From Acidiferrum sp963764675 (GTDB lineage Bacteria > Acidobacteriota > Terriglobia > Acidiferrales > UBA7541), in the NCBI GenBank assembly GCA_963764675.1, contig CAVXTQ010000007.1, positions 310,001 through 374,000 on the forward strand: a DNA stretch of 64,000 nt. The letters run 5' to 3'. The translations under genes and the position numbers were made by a program. Shown piece after piece: positions 9,601 to 15,759 of this stretch. Numbering within the stretch: the first letter of the stretch is position 1; every line of letters starts with the position of its first letter. Under the pieces are notes generated by a model. It saw only the letters and a list, made by a program, of their open reading frames with translations, had not been told where the DNA came from and ran no database searches.

Positions 9601-9803
9601 TGGTCTCAATGGGTCGACGCAACACTCTGCTCTGAACCCACCTTGCCTTGAAAACAAAGACTAAATCCGCTCGCTAGGTTAGATCAGCCAGAACGCTACC
9701 CTGGCTAGGTTTGACCGAGTACAGCCAAAGAGATCGGTTCTCCAGGGGAAGTATTGTCGGATCAGCTGATTAGATGGTGTTGCATCGACCGGTTGAGCTG
9801 GCA
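9601..9803 (+). mobile_element. MITE-like element, copy B (203 bp)
   Basis: Second copy of the 203-bp element at 3072-3274, with the same terminal inverted repeats and orientation. Its right flank (GCGTTTACGAGGAGTTG, 9804-9820) resembles the right arm of the palindromic repeat (GCGTTTACCAGGAGTTG), so it also appears to have entered that repeat. The left flank is degraded and no matching 4-bp duplication is visible. The rest of the intergenic stretch 9470-9600 shows nothing recognisable. Confidence 0.72.
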
Positions 9804-9807
9804 GCGT

Positions 9808-10653
9808 TTACGAGGAGTTGTCGAAGGTGCGGCCCTGAAAAGTCTCAGCAAGGCTGTGCGCATAGGCTACGAATCTAGCTGTTTCGCGGACTAGGCTGGT
9901 CTCTGCAGGCTGACGAACCTTATCGCCAAAGCGGACACCGATGCGTTCTGTCCATGCTTTACGGATCAGTGCACGCCATGTGGGATCGAGGGATTGCTCG
10001 GCCCATCTCGCAGCAGAGAGCTTCGATTGCACTGTGCCGGTTTGACAGGTGTGAAGCATGCGGCAAGAAGTGAGCACGGCGAAGGACTGACCGAAGCGCA
10101 TGTTGAACCATCCGAGCGGCTGGCCAATCTCAGCGACGATAAGGATCTTGAGCTTTTGAAGAGCATTCACGGCCTCGGTGCACATGGCTCCCGCCGGTAT
10201 CGGGTCTAGGAGAGTTTTCGGGTCGGGACCAATGATGGTGATGCCCCGTTCCCGAAGAATCCAGCGAACGTGCCATTGATTGTCGTGAATTGAACGCTCC
10301 AACGATGTGCTTCCATTGTCTACGTACCATAGTGGTTCCACGCCGACGAGATCAGCCCGATTCAGCAAATCCGTACTTAGATAAGAGCCTTCCAGATGCT
10401 CGGCTGGGTAGCAACCGAGGGCATGGATGTCGACATGGGTTGTTCGTAACGATTTTAATTCCGCATCACTTAACTCGGTGTTGGTGAGGATCAGGAAATC
10501 CACATCACTGTCGAGATCGAAGTCTCCGATTGCGAGCGAGCCGACGAGATAGGCACCGAGAAAGTTACCTCCCAGTGCATCTTGCACGCTGGCGACGAAT
10601 CGTTGCAGGACTGAAGCCAACTCCGGGTAGACTTCGCTCTTAATGCTTGTCAT
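9808..10653 (-). CDS. Nucleotidyltransferase-domain protein (aminoglycoside adenylyltransferase-like)
   Basis: The 281-residue protein contains the polymerase-beta-type nucleotidyltransferase signature GSLAIGDFDLDSDVDFLIL at residues 38-56, with metal-binding Asp50 and Asp52. An all-helical C-terminal half follows, as in DUF4111/AadA-like proteins. The family transfers AMP to small molecules such as streptomycin or spectinomycin, but many members have unknown substrates, so resistance should not be assumed. The last codons overlap the partial palindromic repeat next to MITE copy B, so the C-terminal residues (FDNSS) may be repeat-derived. No operon partner. Confidence 0.78.
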   Translation of the reverse strand: MTSIKSEVYPELASVLQRFVASVQDALGGNFLGAYLVGSLAIGDFDLDSDVDFLILTNTELSDAELKSLRTTHVDIHALGCYPAEHLEGSYLSTDLLNRADLVGVEPLWYVDNGSTSLERSIHDNQWHVRWILRERGITIIGPDPKTLLDPIPAGAMCTEAVNALQKLKILIVAEIGQPLGWFNMRFGQSFAVLTSCRMLHTCQTGTVQSKLSAARWAEQSLDPTWRALIRKAWTERIGVRFGDKVRQPAETSLVRETARFVAYAHSLAETFQGRTFDNSS

Positions 10654-10708
10654 CGTTAAGGGTGCCCGATCCGATCAAAGTTTAAGGCATCAGATCAAAA
10701 GGTACGCT

Positions 10709-10788
10709 AACTCCCGGTAGGTCGCGTTACCGGACAAGTGGACGTACCAGGACTCCACATGTCCGGTTACCGCGTTTACCAGGAGTTG
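10709..10788. repeat. Dispersed ~80-bp imperfect palindrome, full copy
   Basis: Left arm AACTCCCGGTAGGTCGCGTT(ACCGGACA) and right arm (TGTCCGGTTACC)GCGTTTACCAGGAGTT are inverted copies of ~28 bp around a short spacer containing GTACCAGGACTCC. Transcribed, it would fold into a long hairpin. Related full or partial copies lie at 2627, 3057, 9804, 12132, 14245, 14325 and 15261, always between genes. Confidence 0.8.
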
Positions 10789-10914
10789 GGAAAAACTCGA
10801 ATCGCTCGGAATCATCCGCCACGCTTTCGAGGAAACACCGAATGGAGATCGTGTCCTCATTTCGTCGGCAAATGCGACGGGCCTCGCCGTTCCACTGCCA
10901 ATGCCGTGGGAGTA

Positions 10915-11913
10915 CTAATTGCTCGCGTTCCATCGCAGGAAGCGGACCGCGTTGTTATAAAAGATGTCTCGTTTCTGTTCTTCCGAGAGAAACTCTGCGG
11001 AACGAATCCCTTCGATCGCGATGTCGATTGCCCCCGGCCAAACCATCTGGTCGGAGCCGAACATGATCCTCTTGCCAAATCCAGCCTCTACGAGGCGCCG
11101 CAGATATTGATAGAATTCTTTGCGCGGAATGGCCCAATCAATCACGGCAACGTCCACATATACCTGGGGATGGGCATAAAGAAGCGCAACCATCTGATCG
11201 CTCATGGGCCAGCCAGCGTGCATCACATAGAGGCGCAGTTTTGGATGGCGCACCAGCACGTCCTCCAACAACAAAGGGTTGCTGATTCGAGCGCGGTATT
11301 TGGGTGAGCTGAAGTAAGAAGCGCCAGGTGGCCCCAGTCCCGTGTGGATTCCGACGGGAATATCCAGTTCTTCGCACAGGGCGAAATACGGCTCCCAGGC
11401 CGGATCATCGGGAGAGATGCCCTCGTATTGCGTCATGGCCTCGCCCAATACGACAAACTTGCCACCCTTATAGAGTTGCCTTAACGTCTCCACACTGGGT
11501 GCGCCCTCAAGATTGAACGCAAGGCCAGGGATGATCCGCTTTGGGGAGATCTCGCGCCATTTGCTAACCAACTCAGGTGAGCCGCTGGTCACCGCCGCGA
11601 TGTTGTATTTGTCCAGTCGATCGAAAGTATCGCGCTGTAGTTGCTCATCACTCTGCGGCGCCTGCATCGGCGCAGAGCACGCTTCCGTGCCAAGCAGGCT
11701 ATATCCATTCTTTGGGTCGATAGGTGCGAAAGCCAGATCTTTGTCGCCGGTACACACCGGTGGCGTCGGGCTGCCAAAGGAAGCGGCATGTAGTGCGTGC
11801 AGGTGCACGTCAATGATAGACGGCAAGTCCTTGGTCTGTTGTGCCATCGCGGTGGTTGATGCCAAACAGAAGATCACAGCCATCTCAAGCGTGAATTTTC
11901 CCAATCTGCTCAT
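10915..11913 (-). CDS. Secreted amidohydrolase-family metal-dependent hydrolase
   Basis: The 332-residue protein has a signal peptide (FTLEMAVIFCLASTTAMAQ). The TIM-barrel amidohydrolase pattern follows: IIDVHLHALH near residue 37 (the HxH metal ligands), VVLGEAMTQYEG, IPVGIHTGLGPPG, LYVMHAGWPM and IMFGSDQMVWPG, which supply the remaining His and Asp ligands. This matches the amidohydrolase-related (Amidohydro_2) group, which includes decarboxylases and lactonases; the substrate is not predictable. The ATG at 11913 is preceded on its strand by GGGGAGGAGAAA, a strong ribosome-binding site. It is a single gene, bordered on both sides by the palindromic repeat family. Confidence 0.85.
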   Translation of the reverse strand: MSRLGKFTLEMAVIFCLASTTAMAQQTKDLPSIIDVHLHALHAASFGSPTPPVCTGDKDLAFAPIDPKNGYSLLGTEACSAPMQAPQSDEQLQRDTFDRLDKYNIAAVTSGSPELVSKWREISPKRIIPGLAFNLEGAPSVETLRQLYKGGKFVVLGEAMTQYEGISPDDPAWEPYFALCEELDIPVGIHTGLGPPGASYFSSPKYRARISNPLLLEDVLVRHPKLRLYVMHAGWPMSDQMVALLYAHPQVYVDVAVIDWAIPRKEFYQYLRRLVEAGFGKRIMFGSDQMVWPGAIDIAIEGIRSAEFLSEEQKRDIFYNNAVRFLRWNASN

Positions 11914-12131
11914 CTATTTCTCCTCCCCGGCGGCCAGGCCGCACGGCTAAGGCCCTGGACCTGACCACGTAACCCATGTCGCCACTGGCGCACCGGTGAA
12001 CGAGTCTTTGTACCACGATCAGTGCGAGTCTACAAAAGATGAATCGACAGCAACACATAACGCCAGAGTATTGGTCGGGACATGCGAACAGATATCAATC
12101 CCCGAGGTGGATATTCCTTCGCCGCAGCGCC

Positions 12132-12204
12132 TTGTGCCTGGTAAGTCGGGTTACCGGACATTGGCCGTACCAGGACTCCGGTAAGCGCGTTTATCAAGCA
12201 CTGG
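12132..12204. repeat. Dispersed imperfect palindrome, full copy
   Basis: Left arm CCTGGTAAGTCGGGTTACCG, spacer with CGTACCAGGACTCC, right arm CCGGTAAGCGCGTTTATCAA. It has the same organisation as 10709-10788. The remainder of the gap 11914-12273 has no recognisable gene. Confidence 0.75.
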
Positions 12205-12273
12205 CGCGCGTTACTGGCCACTGGCAGTCAAACAATTCGATTTTCTCTCCACCAAACCGCGTGATAACTTTTC

Positions 12274-12675
12274 ATGGATATGCAGGATTCTCGGCTCATT
12301 GGCATTTGGCGGTCCGATGCTCGCAGGACGTCGCTTGACATCGTTGCTCGGCGTGACATCTCAACGGCGAAACAGAAGAAACTTCTGCAACTGTTTGGGA
12401 AGCTTGAGCTTCGCTATACCACAACCCATTGCTATTCGACTTTGAATGGACAAGTGACGGCGAGCCGCTACAGGGTCGTCGCCAAAGATTCATCGAGCGT
12501 TGCCCTCGTAGTCTCGAACGATCTGGCTGGCGAACAGATAGTCCATCTCCATTTCGAGGGCGCCCACTATTGGATTGTTCTCGGTTCGGGGCGAGTGCGT
12601 GAGTTCTTCAAGCGGGTGTCTCCCAAAACGCGCACGGGGACTGACAAACGGACTAAGTCCCGATTAGTTCTATAA
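12274..12675 (+). CDS. Conserved hypothetical protein
   Basis: A 133-residue cytosolic protein with no signal or membrane helix. The even mix of strands and charged residues (LIGIWRSDARRTSLDIVARR near the start, HYWIVLGSGRVREFFKRVSP near the end) looks like a compact alpha+beta domain. The pattern resembles small hypothetical proteins I have seen in acidobacterial genomes, but no function is known to me. The ATG at 12274 is the first in the frame, with a second ATG two codons later. It is an isolated gene between a palindromic repeat and the IS110 region. Confidence 0.6.
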   Translation: MDMQDSRLIGIWRSDARRTSLDIVARRDISTAKQKKLLQLFGKLELRYTTTHCYSTLNGQVTASRYRVVAKDSSSVALVVSNDLAGEQIVHLHFEGAHYWIVLGSGRVREFFKRVSPKTRTGTDKRTKSRLVL

Positions 12676-12949
12676 AGGTAGAAGTCAAGAAAAAACACAT
12701 CTCCATCGGCCGGAATTCTTCTTGCTTCTCAGCCCACTTGATCGAGCGAGATCTGTTCTGCTCTTCCGTACCATGTACTCGGTTGCGGGGCGCTCTTGCC
12801 CAGCGGTTTGGGTTTTCTCTACCAGCGGTTTTCATGGCTTCTTGGCGACGAAGCCTGTCAGTTCCGAAACCAGCAAAGCAGAACGGCGGTCAAATTTGGC
12901 GACCATAGTTCTATCGGGGACTCGTGGCCCATAGCTTTTTCTGGTTGTC

Positions 12950-13060
12950 CGAGAGGGCCTAGGGTCGTGCTGAGACTAGGTGCCCGAAGCACGCAGCGCC
13001 TAACTAATCGGCTGAGACTCGCTCTCGAACCAGAGTGCCTCGAGAACTCCACGGCCACCG
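12950..13060 (-). ncRNA. Candidate structured non-coding segment downstream of IS110 transposase
   Basis: The ~430 bp downstream of the transposase stop (12676-13103) has no coding signal. Within it, a stem CGTGCT/AGCACG pairs 12966-12971 with 12988-12993. The 9-mer GCTGAGACT occurs twice, at 12969 and 13011. IS110-family elements carry a structured bridge RNA in a non-coding end with two guide loops, and in the IS1111 subgroup it lies 3' of the gene. This is only a candidate: element ends, target core and a full fold are not established. Confidence 0.2.
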
Positions 13061-13103
13061 CCAGAGAAATCCCCAGAGATGGAGCGGACTCGGTCAGAGA
13101 CAC

Positions 13104-14171
13104 TCAAGCTGCTTGTGGTTTCAGATGTTGGGCGTCGAAGCACGCTCCTCTCTTCCACACGATCAACACGATGGTGGCAATCTTCCTGGCCAAGGTTAGA
13201 CGCGCCATCTCCGGCCGAATGCCCTTAGTCAGCAAAGCGGTGTAGAACTCTTGAAACGGACCGGGTTTGCTCGAGGCCACGATCGCCGCGCCCTTAAACA
13301 GATTCTTCAGATCGTGATTGCAGTTTCGGTTCAATCCGCGGATGGAGCTCTGTTTCTTCGCTCGTTCGAGCTGCCCGTCGACACGACGGTGATCGGCGCT
13401 GCTTTGTGTCTCGATGCCAAAACCGCTGTAAGTCCATAGCTGCCGCTTGGTGCGGAAACGGTGCGGGGTCTGCAGAATGCCAAGCAGTACGGCGGACCGG
13501 ATCGGACCGATCGAAGGAATCTGGCAGAGCCGTTTCCAGGTCTTGTGTTTCTTGCCCTCCGCCAACAGCTCCCGCCGCACTTCCCGACGTACCGTCCGCA
13601 GCGCATCGAGCTGTTGGTAGTAAAACTCTGCCCGTCGGCGAACCCCCGGTTCCGTGATCTTCGCGAGCCACTCGGCCCGATGCCGAGGGGCATAAACCTG
13701 CTTGCCGGTGCAGGGAATGGCCCAACTGCGATAGATGGCCTTCACCCGCGACATGACCCGTCCGAGATCTTTGGTGATGGTGAGATAACTGCGTACCAGT
13801 TCCTTCAGACTTCGCAGCCCGTGTTCACCGTGATAGACGGGGCTGAGATGATTGAGACGCAGCAGCTCGGCCAACCGGCGGGCGTCGATCTTGTCATTCT
13901 GGTTGCCTTCCCTCATGGAGGCATTCTTTCGCGGATCGCACACCAGCAGTTTCGTCACGTGCGGTTTCAGCAAGTCGTACAACCAAGCGGCCGAGGTTCC
14001 TTCTTCGAACGTGACCTGCAAGTCTCCGCGCAGCCCATCGACAAACTGCAGAATCATGCTGGCTTTTGTCTCGATCACGCACTCCATCACGATCTTTCCC
14101 ACACCATTCATCACCGCAATCGAAATGCTTTCCTTGTGGACATCCATACCGATATACTTTTTGCTATCCAT
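13104..14171 (-). CDS. IS110-family transposase
   Basis: The 355-residue protein starts at the ATG at 14171, preceded by AAAGGA nine bases upstream; the frame is open 11 codons further. The N-terminal RuvC-like DEDD domain begins with YIGMDVHKE (Asp10) and contains NDKIDARRLAELL (catalytic Asp). The C-terminal Transposase_20 part has the helix-hairpin-helix IPSIGPIRSAVLLGI and YSGFGIE with the active-site serine region. Length and motif order are normal, so the enzyme appears intact. IS110 elements move through a circular intermediate guided by a bridge RNA and lack classical terminal inverted repeats, so the element borders cannot be set by eye. The upstream border is probably near 14244, where a truncated palindromic repeat begins. 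Confidence 0.92.
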   Translation of the reverse strand: MDSKKYIGMDVHKESISIAVMNGVGKIVMECVIETKASMILQFVDGLRGDLQVTFEEGTSAAWLYDLLKPHVTKLLVCDPRKNASMREGNQNDKIDARRLAELLRLNHLSPVYHGEHGLRSLKELVRSYLTITKDLGRVMSRVKAIYRSWAIPCTGKQVYAPRHRAEWLAKITEPGVRRRAEFYYQQLDALRTVRREVRRELLAEGKKHKTWKRLCQIPSIGPIRSAVLLGILQTPHRFRTKRQLWTYSGFGIETQSSADHRRVDGQLERAKKQSSIRGLNRNCNHDLKNLFKGAAIVASSKPGPFQEFYTALLTKGIRPEMARLTLARKIATIVLIVWKRGACFDAQHLKPQAA

Positions 14172-14222
14172 TGAGGGCGTTCCTTTCTGTAGGGATTGAG
14201 GCAAGCACCCAAACCCTACTCC

Positions 14223-14239
14223 AAAAGGGGCGCCCTTTT
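14223..14239. terminator. Perfect hairpin upstream of IS110 transposase
   Basis: AAAAGGG, loop GCG, CCCTTTT. A symmetric stem with a T-run works on the plus strand and, by symmetry, on the minus strand. It lies 52 bp upstream of the transposase start and could insulate the element from read-through transcription. Confidence 0.5.
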
Positions 14240-14244
14240 ATATT

Positions 14245-14361
14245 GCGTCGGATAACCGGACAGTGAGACCTGGGCCAATTTCACTTGTACGGTAACCGCA
14301 TTTACCAGGACTTGACCCTAGTTTCAAGCGGCAATCGGATAACCGCGTTTGCCAGGCGCTT
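14245..14361. repeat. Palindromic repeat copy (left arm truncated) plus extra right-arm copy
   Basis: 14245-14314 contains GTCGGATAACCGGACAGTGA, a spacer and TCACTTGTACGGTAACCGCA followed by TTTACCAGGACTTG. The outer 12 bases of the left arm are missing, probably removed at the IS110 border. 14325-14361 repeats GGATAACCGCGTTTGCCAGG between CAAGCG and CGCTTG. Confidence 0.65.
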
Positions 14362-14387
14362 GAAGCGAAGCAACTTCCGCAGAACAG

Positions 14388-15170
14388 CTAATTAGGCTTT
14401 TTGTGTAGTCCCCAAGTTTTCACGTTTCCGTCTTCCTTGCTTTCCGACGATGCGTGAATGGCTTTTCCGTCGGACGTAACCTCCAAACGCACTACGAACA
14501 CAATCTTTCCGTCACGCTGATTGGTCATTTCCACCGTGTTGGCATCAATTTGTTTCACGGCGACCATAGTGTGTGCTGGGTCATCTTCTATCAGATAGAA
14601 TTTGCCGTCGAATTTCGCGTCAAACTTTTCTCCCAGCGGAGTCTCAGCACTGAATCCTTGCGATGTACACTTGTATGTGATGATCGTGCTGTTCGCCGAC
14701 CGGCTCTGCTTGAAAATCTGCCACGAACCTGAGAGAACGTGTGCACCGGGAGGCGACGCGGGTGCAATACGCCTAAACATACTCTCAAACGTAACAGCCT
14801 CTGCTTCTGTCGAATCTTTCACCACTTGGGTCAAAGTGTTGCCGTCTGGAGAAACAGTGTCCGTTTCCGTGTACATTGGTTTCCCAGCCTTTTTCGACGT
14901 CACCTCGACCGTATGTTTGTCCACGATGCGGACGCTGACTGTATCCCAATAACCAGTGGCGCGAACCTTCTGATCTTTGCCATCGGCCTTGACCACCCTA
15001 TTGCAATCCCGAAAAATCCCATCGGCGAGCGAAAACGTGATCGGTTTTTCGACCGCGAAGTCTCGATTTTTGTCGGTATCAATAACCCAAGTACCGTCGA
15101 ACGGGCTTTGCGAACGAGACGTGCTGGGGAACAGAACTACTAAAAGCAATGCAATGGATGCGGATTTCAT
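14388..15170 (-). CDS. Secreted hypothetical protein with two lipocalin-like halves
   Basis: The 260-residue protein has a signal peptide (MKSASIALLLVVLFPSTSRS) and two similar halves, each starting with a G.W..... strand. Half 1 begins FDGTWVIDTDKNR and continues with VEVTSKKAGKPMYTETDTVS. Half 2 begins LSGSWQIFKQSRS and continues with VEMTNQRDGKIVFVVRLEVT. The regular alternation of short beta strands suggests a beta-barrel or lipocalin-like fold exported to the periplasm. Proteins of this type are frequent in acidobacteria and have no known function. It is an isolated gene. Confidence 0.65.
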   Translation of the reverse strand: MKSASIALLLVVLFPSTSRSQSPFDGTWVIDTDKNRDFAVEKPITFSLADGIFRDCNRVVKADGKDQKVRATGYWDTVSVRIVDKHTVEVTSKKAGKPMYTETDTVSPDGNTLTQVVKDSTEAEAVTFESMFRRIAPASPPGAHVLSGSWQIFKQSRSANSTIITYKCTSQGFSAETPLGEKFDAKFDGKFYLIEDDPAHTMVAVKQIDANTVEMTNQRDGKIVFVVRLEVTSDGKAIHASSESKEDGNVKTWGLHKKPN

Positions 15171-15260
15171 GAGGGCACCTCTAAACTCCTATGGGGCGCT
15201 TCAACAAAACTGGTCGGATATGATGCGGGTTCTAACGTAGCTGGTGGCCCAACTGTTTCT

Positions 15261-15294
15261 CAAGTCCCGGTTAGTCGGGTTACCGGACAAGTGG
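15261..15294 (+). repeat. Left arm of palindromic repeat (partial copy)
   Basis: CAAGTCCCGGTTAGTCGGGT followed by TACCGGACAAGTGG matches the left arm of the 10709 copy. No right arm is found downstream. Confidence 0.65.
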
Positions 15295-15457
15295 CCTCGA
15301 CGCCCTTGCGCCCGGCCGGCGGGCAGCGGCCAAGCCATTCGCCATTCGTCCACACTTTCTCGCCAATCTCCGCGTTCTTGCCCAGATCACAGCAGGTTAC
15401 ATTCTGTCTATTCTGTAACCTTTTCCGCCGACCGGCCTACACAAACAAACGACTTGG

Positions 15458-15480
15458 GACCGCCTTGAATCGGGGCGGTC
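15458..15480 (+). terminator. Terminator-like hairpin
   Basis: GACCGCC, loop TTGAATCGG, GGCGGTC, followed by TTCTTGTTTTG. It has the form of a rho-independent terminator, but no plus-strand gene ends just upstream. It may be the remains of a lost gene, like the resolvase tail that follows. Confidence 0.4.
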
Positions 15481-15577
15481 TTCTTGTTTTGTAACATTTC
15501 GGGCTGTCGGGACTTCACTGTGGGCCTGCGGTCCATCCGATAGCCAGGGAAGCTCAAGTCCGCTCGCCGGGATTGCC

Positions 15578-15688
15578 ATGCTGCGCGCGAAGGGCGTCGG
15601 CTGTAAGCGGATCGCCGCGGAGATGGGGGTCAGAACTATTTATCGGGTCGCCCTAAAGGGTTCCAAAACTCGGGAAAAGGTTTTTTGA
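15578..15688 (+). pseudogene. C-terminal tail remnant of serine resolvase/invertase
   Basis: 36 codons encode a helix-turn-helix of the recombinase tail type: MLRAKGVGCKRIAAEMGV, then RTIYRVALKGSKTREKVF and stop. The catalytic domain is absent. The end of this remnant, including the GGTTCCAAAA to GAACCCGAG segment, is repeated at 18642-18675 on the far side of the kinase gene. It could be expressed as a mini-protein but is more likely debris. Confidence 0.45.
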
Positions 15689-15759
15689 ACCCGAGTGGCC
15701 GGTAGCTCGAATAACCAAATGTGGCCGCTACACGGTGGGGTTGGCGCATGAATGGCGGC

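Noticed and set aside
9808..10653. Confident antibiotic-resistance gene (aadA)
   Set aside because: The nucleotidyltransferase signature is present, but the overall protein is only distantly similar; substrate cannot be claimed.
10709..15294. CRISPR array
   Set aside because: The repeats are palindromic, irregularly spaced by kilobases and separated by genes; no regular spacers and no cas genes.
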